This document shows, piece by piece, positions 48,412 to 61,086 of a DNA stretch of 64,000 nt. The notes beneath the pieces were generated by a model that worked only from the letters and a program-made list of their open reading frames with translations, searched no databases and was not told the DNA's origin. The DNA comes from Styela clava (taxonomy: Eukaryota; Chordata; Ascidiacea; Stolidobranchia; Styelidae): the NCBI RefSeq assembly GCF_964204865.1, contig NC_135264.1:2108001-2172000 (forward strand), given 5' to 3'. Every line of letters begins with the position of its first letter. The first letter of the stretch is position 1. A program made the translations under genes and the position numbers.

Positions 48412-50340
48412 GTAAACTTTGGTGGTGTTACTGCAGCTTACATCACTTTTGACCAGGGGTGAAAACTCGATCAAATTTTCACATGCCTTTGATTGAGTTT
48501 CTTAAGTTCGAGTTCATTACCCTGGTCAGGGGTTTGAGTTCATGTATTTGATAGAGTTTTTCGAAGTTCGAGTTCGCAGCCCTGCTTTTGGCTGATCGAT
48601 TAATTTGATAAAAAATGATTTAGCTGTGTGTTGGGTGTGAAGTCTGGATAATTTTAAACAAACTCTGCTCCGTGATCTTCTTCAACCACAAAATTTCTGG
48701 CTTCCACTCATGACTATCAACTCCCACATTTGCAAATATATGACTCCGTCTCCTGCTCAAGACTCTTTCAAAATATGAATTAAAACTCTTGACTCCCTGA
48801 TCTTTTAAGATTTGACTGCTGCTATGCTAGCTGCTTTAGTGTAACTTTTTGTCCAGTTTTATCAATTTTAACATTTTCGAATTTGCAACTTCTGCAAACT
48901 CTGCTCCTAGCTCATGAGCTTTAAAAATGTCCAGTCAAACTCTATTCATAAGTGTGGATAAACTCCGACTATGATTAACTCTATAGACTCTGCAAGCTTC
49001 AAAATTTAGAACTCCCACTCATGCTCCTACCAAAATCCTCAAACTCCCGCTCTTCGACTTCACGCCCCTTGAAATCTTATCTTGAAAATTAATAAATTAT
49101 CTTGCATAATTAACTTTAGAATTTGTCATCTTTGAAACTCTTGCCATAGCTACAAAATAGGTTGCATGATATTTCCCAAAATTTTCATTTTGAAACATTA
49201 TAATTAGAGTAAAGTGCAAAAAATCGTGAAATTCTTACAATAGTCTCGTTATTATGTCACGTTTGCCAGCGTCTCATAGCCTGGTATCCAGAAATTTGAT
49301 TTCAAAATAAGTTTGTCAACTAAACAACCCAATCCTGAAACGTTTTCTCGTTTGACTTTATTTGGATCTATTGAGATAAATAAACAGACCTCGAAATGTA
49401 TAGACCAGATTTCTAACAAGTGCCGATAGAAACTCAATTTTGATCCATTACATACAGAATTCCTATGTCCTACAAGAACTTGTGCCCTCATTTTATTGCA
49501 TGGATAGCCTTCAACGTCTCCTAATAAGTGTTTAAATTTGACTGTAGTCCATATATTTTCTGAAATTTCTTTCGAAACTGTTTTACAAGCCTTAAAGGCA
49601 TTCAGTGTGTATTTATGGTTTTATAAAAATATCAATTGTAATTAAAATGATTTTCGTTTCCAGAATCTCGTTTTTTTTTGTTTTAACTGTAATATTCTGT
49701 GTGTTTACTGTTGTGTCGTGCCAGTAAATAGCTTTGCTACTCTCGTAGTGGTTCGGTCATCGCGAGTGAGAAATTACCATCATGCTAGTATTGTATGGTA
49801 CTACTGTCGGGTAAGGTAGCTGCCATCGAGATAGTAATTTTATTTACTATTTTGAGGTAAAAAATATTACTACTGGTGGGTAGGTTTACTGCCGTCAAAA
49901 AAGTAGTATTTTTTACAGTTTTATAGTAATTTTTGCTACCATCAATCTCTGTAAATTTACTGAAAATACTGTTCATAATACTACTGATAGGGCCTGTAAA
50001 TTTTTTTACATGGGCCAGTACTTTTGCTGCCATTTTTTTTCTTAGTAAATTTGGAAAAAAAATTTTAACAGTGTAGCAGTAGCTTTCCTTTTGATATGAA
50101 TTAAAAGTAACATTTTATTGCTTTGATACGTTCGAAGTAACTCTCCAAAAAACAATAAACTAGGTTATGTTTTGTCACCTTGCTAACCAGGTATATCCGG
50201 AATGGTAATGATCCAAAACCAAATTACGTTTCTGCGTCATATTACAAAAATCATGAATTAAGTAGGTAATTTTTGTGCATATTACTCCAACCGATCAATA
50301 TCAGATGAAAAAAAACATGACAAAAATGAGTGCTCTAGAT

Positions 50341-50506
50341 CAGTGTTTCCCAACCTTTTTACCCTGGCGGACCGGGAAAATTAAATTAAATGTACTCGCG
50401 GACCGGCAACAATTGGAATGACCGGAACAGAAAGGAATAACATATATGTGCTTAATATAATGCAATGTCGGACACTCAATATGCTTCTAGACAAGAAAGG
50501 CATACT
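50341..50506 (+). mobile_element. hAT B left end fused to hAT A interior (junction of units 2 and 3)
   Basis: Identical junction to 43,050-43,215, shifted by 7,291 bases. The shared breakpoint shows that both extra units derive from one initial duplication followed by amplification. Confidence 0.9.
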
Positions 50507-52392
50507 TAAAAATTTGACAACAAATAGCCTCGAAATATGGCAAAGAGGCGGAATTAAAAAATGACATTATTTATAAGCAAAAGCGCAGCCAGGATTCTCA
50601 AGAGGGAGGGGGATCAAAATTGAAATCGGAAATTTCCGCGCAACACTATTCGCGATTGAGTAAAAAAACTTTTTTAATGGATAACGAGATTTCTGTTACG
50701 TAAAATATTCAATCCATGTCTGATTCGAGCATTTAAAATGTCTTGTCATAATAATTTAATTGTGCTCGTCGTTACTGACGTTTGATTCAAGATGACTATG
50801 AGAATTACTTAAATAAAAGATTACTATTCTAAAATACCATAAAATACGTGATAAACTGTCAACTATAAATAAATTGAAATGGTATTTTTGCGATCTTGGG
50901 ATTTGTCAAACTTTTGTTTCTTCGCACTCGAGATTATTTTTAAGCAAGATATCGCCGTTACAAAAATTCCGAGGTCGACGTTAAATTGTGCAATCTATGA
51001 CCATTGCGGGCATATTTGAAATGACTTGTTTATTGGGATAATTCTGTTAAACGTAACCTGCGGTTGTGTCACTCACAATAGAAAATCATTACTTCTCAAA
51101 TAACCACGGCAGTCCGCGGACATAAAATGAGAAACAATGAAACAAAGTTAAGTTAACGAAGTTCTTGTGGACTACTGTATATCCTGAACAACGCTGATAT
51201 CATAAGATATTAGAAACGAAGTCATATTGCCCACAAAATAACATACATACTACCGGTGCCAGAAGTTTGATAAGATATTTGTGTCCGTCCCGATCAAAAT
51301 CATAATCGTAATCATGACCTATTGGTGGATTATAACGATTTAGCGAATTCGACAACTTTGAGCCTTTCTTGCAACACTGACTCCACCCTATCGCAGGTCT
51401 GCCACTCAGATTCCTTGCAAGATATCATCGTCCAAAAAATAACAAGGTCTGGGCAAAATACGAACGATTGAAATTTATGTTATCGCATGCGGCTCCGTTG
51501 GTAGTTTCAGAATGAATAAAAGGTACATAGCGCGCACAATTGTGACTGTGTTTCTATTTCAGTTGCTATGATGAATAACCAAAGAAAACCTAACATATCA
51601 TCAAATATATATTGTCATTTGCAATGTCTAAAAAAGTGTCTGTCATGTCGTATCGTGAGTCTGCTGAAACAAAACTTATATTGTTATCTTCCGTTTCAAG
51701 TTTTAGTTTTAATATTACATAATGCCGCTTTTTAATCAAGAAATTTGAGTTGCGGATTCACCGCCGATTCTTTATTAATTAATTTTAGCATCTCGTCGCC
51801 GATGACTATATTAAATTAACATGTTCTTCACATCGAATTCATAATTCCCCACGAGAACAAAAAAGCAATTATCGTTGTCATTGTGGAACAATACACATAT
51901 ATGCCGGAGGAAATTTTTGATTTAGGGAGAATAAACACCGACGTAAAGATGTTTAAGGTATAACGTTTCACGCCCTCGAAAACAGTCGGCGATTGTACCA
52001 AAATACAATCGCGCAGTAACCTTTCAAAGTCTTCCAAAAATATCAAAAGGAAAAAGATTCGACCTCTAGTTTATTAATATGTTTGTCGAATGTCAAATTT
52101 ACAGCCTTAATATATATGATTTATCATTGAAATTTAGATTTATTTATGACTTGTATTAACCATATTAAAAAAGGATTAGCATTTAAATCAAGTAAAGTAC
52201 TTTTAACATACTCAATAATATTAATCGGAAAGTAACAATTTTAAAATTTGTTTTAGGGCTCCGTGAATAATGGTCAACTTCTTCACGGGCTCCGCAACAC
52301 CAAAAGTTTGAGAACCCCTGCTCTAGAGGTTGCCTGTTTCCATGTCTGTGTAATAATTACTTGACAATAATTGCCCTTTCTTTTCCAAGCAG

Positions 52393-55300
52393 GCTGTCCT
52401 GACTAATCGCAAGGTCGATGACCCAACCTCTATGAAATTACCAGTACTTAGTGTCATTCAATCAGAAAGTGGATCACTTACTCAGGCATTATTATTTAGG
52501 ACATTGAAATATTCAACCAATAAGAAAATTTCTGAATTTATAAGTTCTTCAAAATCGAAATCAAAGAGTCTGAAAACTGAATTACCAAAATCGACTGGGG
52601 TGGTCACGTTGATCGCCTATTATTTTGGAGAGGACCTAAACCAAATATTTGAGTGTTTCCAGGTATGTTCTATGCTTTTTTTGTGTAAAGTGCTTTTTTT
52701 TTGAAAGTTTTCGCATCAAGAGTAATGTAACTTCTGCACAACACTGTTCGTATAAAGTTTTGTGAGCCGACTGCAAATTAATTGGAAACTAACTGCATGA
52801 TAGTGGTTAACGGAATTTTCCTGCATATTTATTCACTACTCTGCCTATTTTCAGAAAGAAACCACTTTTTCCCAGATATTAGAACAGGGGTGGGCAAATT
52901 ACGGCCCGCGGGCCGGATCCGGCCCACTTGAGTGTTTCATCCGGCCCACTTATGGCTGCTGAAATTATGACTAGGGTTTTTATGAATTTAAATTTCTGTT
53001 GAATATATCGATGTGTTAAAATGACATTTCATTGAAAATATCGATAACGGATCGTAAATACCGTTATTCCCTACGTATGGATATTTCCACCTGGTTATTT
53101 CCGTAGGCCAATCAGCAAAAAGTTTTAGAGGACGTCGGCTAACAATTAATATTTTTGCCTAATTTTTGGGGTTGTGCATGGTGTTTGTCGGTTTTTAGTT
53201 ATGATTCAATAAATTAGTTGTAAATGAACTGGTTTAATTGTTACTAAGTCTTTTGCTGAGCTTCAGTTTAGTTGCAATATTCAAAAAAAAAAATTGAGAG
53301 TTTCGTCCATGAAAATCAGTTTGTGAGTGCCAACTCTCCAAAACACTTGCAAAATAAGCATCTGAACTTTTTACAATAGTAAAGTATAGGGAGAATTTGT
53401 CTGCGGTCGAGGGTCTGGAAAAGATCCATTCATTAAAAGCACCTGAATATTATGTGCAAAACCATTCATCCGAATTATTTATACCATTCAAGAACTCTAG
53501 CACCTGATATATCAGTATTTGGGCCTGCAAATTTTTTTTGCGTTCGTGAATGTCCCAACACATGTTAAATCCGTTTGTCTAGTACTGCGACTCTCAAAGT
53601 GGGCGATAATCCCCCTCCCCCTGGAAGTGAAGGAGAGTTAAGACATGGGGCAAAGGGCAACTGCGCATTATTGAGGATAGGGATAAATAAAAATCACCGA
53701 TTGTTTTCTTCAGCATGACATGGGTTTAAGCCGTGAACATCGGTATTATGTCGGCAAACTATATTATGTCGAATAATCCCTATCTCTTGGTACCGTTGAA
53801 TTTATCGAATAACTTCATAATGACCTCAATTGTTAGATTGTGCTGTCTTTAATATGAACGTTAGTCTGGCTGTTGAACTACTTTTTCTATAAACTTTCGC
53901 TCTGCAGCTGCCGTAATTTGCCATCCTCTGTAATAACGTCCCATTAATCGTTATGTCTACGTATTTACAAATTACAAACCGTTTTTGATAATATTGAGTT
54001 TTGTTCCTCCGGCCCAGTAACCAAATCTATTATCCGAATCCGGCCCACTCAGAAAAGTAATTGCCCACCCCTGTATTAGAATATATTCCAAAATCTCCAT
54101 TTATTGCTTGCATAGGTGAGTGTTAGAGGTGAGCGATGTAATTGTGAATATCAGGAACAATTTCGAAATATGATATGATAGCTGTTTTCCTGTGATTAAT
54201 TCTGCAACTTTTTCAAAGGCCATTTTGTGTCGCCATATACTTCTCAATTGTGATTATTATAAAATAATATCACCAGCTTCTGTAATGCAACCTGCTTTAA
54301 CTGTTGTGTCACAGTATGCATTGCTTATAATGCGCATCATAAGCCTCATCAATGTAATAAGTTCTCCCTTCGTTTTATCAGTGTTACGCTTGCTATCAAC
54401 GGCGAGTGAAAATAAGAACAAATCCATGTCTGCTATGTTAGATATATAGCCAAGGCCAATTTTGAGATGATCGTACTATTATACAATTAATAATTGTGTA
54501 ATTGCATATTATCAAAAAATCACTAATCGTCCACCTCTAGTAAGTGTATTTGTTATTAGTTGGCTTTAGAAGTTGAGATAATAAGATTAATCAACCTGTC
54601 AAGTGACTTTCACTTTATTCATAAGCCTATAGATTCGAAGCTAAAGTTTACAATCTTGTGTTTCAGGTAACACGGTAGCGACTGCTGAGACTTTTTACGT
54701 CATCGCTGAACGAGAAGTGGTGTGTTCCTGTAGATCGTTTTTTGAAGCGGTAGCTTTTCAGTTTGATTCGTTCTATGTTTTCAACATAGAATATCCAAAG
54801 AAGGTCTTGTTGACGTTTGATTTTATTCATAGGTAAGAAAAAATGTGCTAGTCTACAGTGCTGATATAATTCTTGCTGTTGGCACAATGTGCACGTTGTT
54901 GACGAATTACCTGTTACTTCTGTCATGTAGTGTTATTTGATGACATACAATACGAAAAATGGGTTGTGAAATGGAAATATGTGACTGGACTTGCACAAAC
55001 TCATGGTGTCCATACTCTGGGGACTGGGCCATAAGTAGAGCTGGGAATAATTTAATTAGTTAAACAGTTTTTAGGTGGTTAATGATAGTCATGACTGACT
55101 GGCGGTACCACACATGTTTCCTCCTAATCTAATATGTTTTACATCCATATGTGAAAAATGAACTCACAACAATCCTATTTTAGTGAACTTCACTTTCAAA
55201 CGATGTCACTGTGCTCTCCATTTTGTAGCAGGAAAGTTTTGATATATTTGCAAAAAATCATTACTAATGACAGAAATTAATACAATATTTTTCAATTGCT

Positions 55301-55702
55301 GCATTTGCAATCGAATGTCAACGAGCGGATGAGCCTATTGCGATTTGAGACAACTGGGGGCTAGGAGGATCCGGAGCTTTCTGGTTTGGCAATTGCATTC
55401 CTGGCCCACTGACAGTTTTTTGTTTATCCCTTGGCAAGGCACGATACATTATAAATACCTGACATTTTTACTATTTTTGTCCAGTGTTTGTGTTTTTACT
55501 ATTTTGGTGGTTTACCAAATTTCATATGTGAAACCTATTCGCCATTTAAGTTCGGCCTTTTTTCAGGTTCTTCGGTGACATAAACCCCAGAGGCACTAAG
55601 TCGAAAAAAAGTAAAGGCAAAGACGTTCATGCAAAAGCAATCGGCCTTGCAAGAAGAGTGAATCTATCACAGGCGTTATATGTGCCGTTGTTAGAAATTT
55701 AA
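52393..55702 (+). pseudogene. SAMD3-like uncharacterised-family gene, C-terminal exons, copy 3
   Basis: Exons 52,393-52,662; 52,855-52,884 joined to 54,082-54,115; 54,667-54,832; 55,567-55,702. It has the same structure and hAT interruption as copies 1 and 2. The differences I saw in this unit (for example near 55,495 and 55,735) lie outside the exons. Like copy 2 it lacks 5' exons. Confidence 0.7.
52885..54073. mobile_element. hAT element C, copy in unit 3
   Basis: Same as the unit 1 copy, shifted by 14,582 bases, with the TATTAGAA duplication on both sides. Confidence 0.92.
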
Positions 55703-57631
55703 GTAAACTTTGGTGGTGTTACTGCAGCTTACATAACTTTTGACCAGGGGTGAAAACTCGATCAAATTTTCACATGCCTTTGATTGAGTTTCTTAAGTTC
55801 GAGTTCATTACCCTGGTCAGGGGTTTGAGTTCATGTATTTGATAGAGTTTTTCGAAGTTCGAGTTCGCAGCCCTGCTTTTGGCTGATCGATTAATTTGAT
55901 AAAAAATGATTTAGCTGTGTGTTGGGTGTGAAGTCTGGATAATTTTAAACAAACTCTGCTCCGTGATCTTCTTCAACCACAAAATTTCTGGCTTCCACTC
56001 ATGACTATCAACTCCCACATTTGCAAATATATGACTCCGTCTCCTGCTCAAGACTCTTTCAAAATATGAATTAAAACTCTTGACTCCCTGATCTTTTAAG
56101 ATTTGACTGCTGCTATGCTAGCTGCTTTAGTGTAACTTTTTGTCCAGTTTTATCAATTTTAACATTTTCGAATTTGCAACTTCTGCAAACTCTGCTCCTA
56201 GCTCATGAGCTTTAAAAATGTCCAGTCAAACTCTATTCATAAGTGTGGATAAACTCCGACTATGATTAACTCTATAGACTCTGCAAGCTTCAAAATTTAG
56301 AACTCCCACTCATGCTCCTACCAAAATCCTCAAACTCCCGCTCTTCGACTTCACGCCCCTTGAAATCTTATCTTGAAAATTAATAAATTATCTTGCATAA
56401 TTAACTTTAGAATTTGTCATCTTTGAAACTCTTGCCATAGCTACAAAATAGGTTGCATGATATTTCCCAAAATTTTCATTTTGAAACATTATAATTAGAG
56501 TAAAGTGCAAAAAATCGTGAAATTCTTACAATAGTCTCGTTATTATGTCACGTTTGCCAGCGTCTCATAGCCTGGTATCCAGAAATTTGATTTCAAAATA
56601 AGTTTGTCAACTAAACAACCCAATCCTGAAACGTTTTCTTGTTTGACTTTATTTGGATCTATTGAGATAAATAAACAGACCTCGAAATGTATAGACCAGA
56701 TTTCTAACAAGTGCCGATAGAAACTCAATTTTGATCCATTACATACAGAATTCCTATGTCCTACAAGAACTTGTGCCCTCATTTTATTGCATGGATAGCC
56801 TTCAACGTCTCCTAATAAGTGTTTAAATTTGACTGTAGTCCATATATTTTCTGAAATTTCTTTCGAAACTGTTTTACAAGCCTTAAAGGCATTCAGTGTG
56901 TATTTATGGTTTTATAAAAATATCAATTGTAATTAAAATGATTTTCGTTTCCAGAATCTCGTTTTTTTTTGTTTTAACTGTAATATTCTGTGTGTTTACT
57001 GTTGTGTCGTGCCAGTAAATAGCTTTGCTACTCTCGTAGTGGTTCGGTCATCGCGAGTGAGAAATTACCATCATGCTAGTATTGTATGGTACTACTGTCG
57101 GGTAAGGTAGCTGCCATCGAGATAGTAATTTTATTTACTATTTTGAGGTAAAAAATATTACTACTGGTGGGTAGGTTTACTGCCGTCAAAAAAGTAGTAT
57201 TTTTTACAGTTTTATAGTAATTTTTGCTACCATCAATCTCTGTAAATTTACTGAAAATACTGTTCATAATACTACTGATAGGGCCTGTAAATTTTTTTAC
57301 ATGGGCCAGTACTTTTGCTGCCATTTTTTTTCTTAGTAAATTTGGAAAAAAAATTTTAACAGTGTAGCAGTAGCTTTCCTTTTGATATGAATTAAAAGTA
57401 ACATTTTATTGCTTTGATACGTTCGAAGTAACTCTCCAAAAAACAATAAACTAGGTTATGTTTTGTCATCTTGCTAACCAGGTATATCCGGAATGGTAAT
57501 GATCCAAAACCAAATTACGTTTCTGCGTCATATTACAAAAATCATGAATTAAGTAGGTAATTTTTGTGCATATTACTCCAACCGATCAATATCAGATGAA
57601 AAAAAACATGACAAAAATGAGTGCTCTAGAT

Positions 57632-58609
57632 CAGTGTTTCCCAACCTTTTTACCCTGGCGGACCGGGAAAATTAAATTAAATGTACTCGCGGACCGGCAA
57701 CAATTGGAATGACCGGAACAGAAAGGAATAACATATATGTGCTTAATATAATGCAATGTCGGACACTCAATATGCTTCTAGACAAGAAAGGCATACTTGA
57801 AAACATTTCACACGAAGAAAAACTATCAAATAATGTGCCGGCCAAAAATTGAAATGGGTGAAACATAAAATATTACCTTATATTTGCGCAACGAAATGCA
57901 GTGCTGGGCACCCATTATGCGTGATGAATGGCATACATTAAATATCTCACATAAGAACATGTACATGCCAAATCATGTAAAAACACAATTAACTCTAGTG
58001 AGAATTTTGCTGTTTCGTTTTCAATATAAGATTTCAAACGAGGCCTCAAAGAAGTTTCTGCAACACGTGGCTCTGCAGCGGCGTGTAGTTGATTTCTTTG
58101 CTCCGTTTTAATTAAAGCTAGAGATGAAAATGTTTTTTCGCATAACGCATAAGTAACTGGTTGAAACTACGGACAACAGTTTGATTGCTCTATTACTTAG
58201 CGATGGGTATTCGCAATGTGTATATATGCTCATTGGTATTCGTTATCAAGAGATATCCAAAATTGTGACAGTGATTCTTTTTTAAATCTGGACTATAAAG
58301 TATAATCCCAATTTTAATCAAGCTTTTTCTTTTTCATCGGGTTTATAATATTAATCACTCTGTAGTTGACCGACGCCTCAAACGAAATGATTTTAAATTA
58401 CAATGACAAAGTCGTCGGTAACTTGGCACCAGGCCCAATCCTACTGTGTCTGCTCAAAATACTGGAAAAGATCTCAGCGGTCCATGCTTTTTTGCGCGTC
58501 TCGTGACCACCTGTAGGGTCGCAACAAAGCGATTGGGACGGCATAAAAACAACGAAATTTCTTGCGGACAGGCAAAAAAGCTTCGCGGACCGGCGGTTGG
58601 GAACCACTG
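57632..58609. mobile_element. hAT-type non-autonomous element B, complete copy
   Basis: The left end is CAGTGTTTCCCAACCTTTTT and the right end in reverse complement is CAGTGGTTCCCAACCGCCGG, with GCGGACCGG-type sub-termini on both sides. Length 978 bases, no ORF. The left flank is CTCTAGAT; the right flank is CTCTTGTCTAGAT, which looks like the same 8 bases with five extra bases. The first 166 bases belong to tandem unit 3, and the rest shows what the right breakpoint cut through. It is younger than the related copy at 9,003. Confidence 0.88.
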
Positions 58610-58622
58610 CTCTTGTCTAGAT

Positions 58623-58709
58623 GTATGCGCACCAAGATGTCGCACAACCTTAATTATAACCGGTACACACATACTATGTTCAGGTTGTGCGCCATCTTGG
58701 TGCGCATAC
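58623..58709. repeat. 87-base inverted repeat (hairpin)
   Basis: The left arm GTATGCGCACCAAGATGTCG begins at 58,623. The right arm ends GCCATCTTGGTGCGCATAC at 58,709. The arms pair over about 28 bases with one or two mismatches around a 30-base AT-rich loop containing ACCGGT. It could be a miniature transposon reduced to its ends, sitting just beyond hAT B. Confidence 0.8.
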
Positions 58710-59559
58710 TTCAAGAGGTCCCAAAAATGTTATCATATCTTAAGGAAAGCATTTTTTATAAGTAATAATTCATTTTGACTGTTGTAAGATGGCATTCTGA
58801 ATAAATTATTATCGTGATCAGAATGGATCCGATAATACAGAGTGTAGTAAAGAAAATATGCATTTATTATAACAGTTCTCAGTCCTTAACCCTAAAAAAT
58901 AGATTCTGGTCGATCTCCTGAATCAGTGTCTATATTTCATCTATTCGCCAAGTAGTTATGGCTTCAATTCATTTGTTGTAACAAATTGTTTACTGCGTAC
59001 CTCGGTCATGGTGCTTGAATTCATTTGTTTATAAATTATAACTGAGGTTTGTCATTTGTATTTTGAACCCGATAAACAAGCTTCTGTGCATGCAATTTGG
59101 TTCCACAACATACAAACTCAGTGGAGTTGGCAAACTGACAAAATATATATTAGTTTGGGAGTTCTTATGACCTTACTTACCTCCGTCGTATCACCGTATC
59201 AAAACAAAAAATATTAATTTAAATTTATATGAATAGAGCAAAACTACCGCTATAATTAAGTAAGTATATTTGTGAGCTTTCGTTAGATCATGGTCTAACT
59301 TCTTCAAACAATACAAGATTTACCTTAATGACAGCAATAATGGTTATATCTTACCGTACTTACTATTTCGTTGAAAGAGATCATGTTATTTTTACTTATC
59401 ACTTTAATACTACTCGTTCAAGCATCCTTGTGGTGAGCACTACTCACGGATCCGAAGTAGAAAGTAAACAAGGAGAAAGGACCTGCAGGGTCATACACAA
59501 TATCCAAGTTCCCCTAGTATTGACATATAATTAAGTACTTGATCAAGTTTGAGTCGCCT
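58710..59559. other. Gene-free stretch
   Basis: AT-rich DNA, short frames only. I see nothing I can name. Confidence 0.45.
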
Positions 59560-59860
59560 ATAAATTATCCTGTTTCCCCATATTTGATCAACAATAATGA
59601 AAGTTGTGAGAGCAATCCATCAATATAATAATCTATACTTTGTTCATCGCTGACAAGCAGTTCCTCCCACGACACGAACTTTTTTTAAATTGTTTGTTTA
59701 TTTCAACAGCTGGTTTAACTATTGAGTTGCCAATCGAGTTCTCCATTCATATTTCAAGGCCATTGATTCACTATTGATATCCGCTCTTATTTTCAAGAAA
59801 CAATACGTGTCAATCACGGTCTTGCTAACTATGCTTTCATGTTTCTATGCGGGGTTTCCG
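59560..59860 (+). repeat. Older, third copy of part of the inverted-duplication sequence
   Basis: AATCCATCAATATAAT, GCTGACAAGCAG, GAGTTGCCAATCGAGTT and ACAATACGTGTCAATCA appear in the same order as AATCCATCAATATAAT, ACTGACAAGAAG, CAGTTGCCAATCAAGTT and ACAATAAATGTCAATCA at 61,454-61,930. Divergence is much greater than between the two main arms. It is an older relative of the same sequence in direct orientation to the right arm. Confidence 0.55.
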
Positions 59861-59974
59861 AATACACTTTTATTATCATGAACATGTTAAATAGGAATAA
59901 CATATTCTTACCACGGAATAGCAAGTATATCTTTAATCCTAGCTTAGATCGTATCGTAGTATGTATATATAGAG

Positions 59975-60254
59975 CAGTGCTCTTCAACCGGGTATACGGT
60001 ACATTGTTACATCGGCTGCCATGAACTTCGTTTGATTTACGTTGAACATTATTCCGGTTGACGCTAAGGCAGGCAGTCAATTTATAACTTGCGGACACTA
60101 GCCTATTAGATTGCATGATGATATTGCAGTACAATATGTGATTAAAATTTAATGTTTATTTAAGCTTTAAATAAACATTGGTATTTGTAAGGTATACAAA
60201 GTTCTTGAAAAATTGTAAAAGGTATACCACAGTAAAAAAGGTTGAAGAACACTG
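59975..60254. mobile_element. 280-base hAT-type miniature element D
   Basis: The left end is CAGTGCTCTTCAACCGGGTA and the right end in reverse complement is CAGTGTTCTTCAACCTTTTT. Both sides carry the 8-base duplication ATATAGAG (59,967-59,974 and 60,255-60,262). No coding capacity. Confidence 0.9.
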
Positions 60255-60325
60255 ATATAGAGTATAATTTCTACAAACAAAACATGATAAAACCAAACAT
60301 CTTGAGAATTTTTTACTCAATAGAC

Positions 60326-61086
60326 CAGTGGTCGGCAACCTTTTTTAAGTGACGGACCGGTAAAGCTTGACGAAAATGACGAAGTGATGCTATTTAATGC
60401 GAGATCTGTATTTATTGGCTGGCCATTAACTGTTCCAATATTGAAGATATGGTCGACATAGACACATGTAACGTGTTTCATACAGCCTACTTCGATATTT
60501 CGTTTTTGTAGTTATCAATATTGAAAACCAGGCCTCACAATAATAAGATGTTGGGATAGGTAACAATGCATGTAAACCTTCTAGCTGTTTCTAGTCTGGG
60601 TATTGATTGGTGTTTGATTGAACATTTGATTTTATTATTGTTTGTTTTGCCATAACTTTTTTTTTACCCGATGTGTTAACTTTATGATTATCCTGATTCC
60701 TGAAGTATAGAACTAGCACTGACTGTCATGACCAGTTAGCTATGAGCAAGTAGTGGAGTAGTCACTAGTCACGTTCCTAGCGAAAATCATTTTGTTCGAG
60801 AGATCTTATTCCGACTGATGTGAGACTTTCTTATACAGGCGTTGAGGAAACAATTGACCCAGCGTCAATGTGACATAATGACATGGGAATTGGTTGTGAA
60901 GTCAGACATGCTGCTGAAATGCGTCGTGTTTGTTTGGTTTGGTGCTTTTTTTAGTCGAGGAGTATGTGGTTAGATTGTAGAGGTTTCATTAGGACCTTGT
61001 ACGTTTCTGTGTCACCTCTCTGCGGACCGGCAGTAACCTTTCCACGGACCGGCGATGGGCCGCGGCCCGGTGGTTGCCGACCACTG
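60326..61086. mobile_element. hAT-type non-autonomous element E
   Basis: The left end is CAGTGGTCGGCAACCTTTTT and the right end in reverse complement is CAGTGGTCGGCAACCACCGG, with GACGGACCGG and GCGGACCGG sub-termini. Length 761 bases, no ORF. The flanks do not match (CAATAGAC on the left, ATCTAGAG on the right). The right flank is the same site that borders hAT B in the tandem units, in opposite orientation. Confidence 0.85.

Larger units (their letters stand above)
35925..57797 (+). repeat. Tandem triplication, 3 x 7,291 bases
   Basis: Three head-to-tail units: 35,925-43,215, 43,216-50,506 and 50,507-57,797. The period is exactly 7,291 at every landmark checked. By eye I found about ten single-base differences and no indel (sites in unit 1 coordinates: 36,001; 36,277; 36,998; 39,962; 40,524; 40,913; 41,153; 41,956; 42,058; 42,887). 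Each unit holds the truncated hAT A, the SAMD3-like exons with an embedded hAT, a cluster of small repeats, the right end of the CACTG element, its flank, and 166 bases of hAT B. The left breakpoint lies inside hAT A and the right one inside hAT B. Confidence 0.97.
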
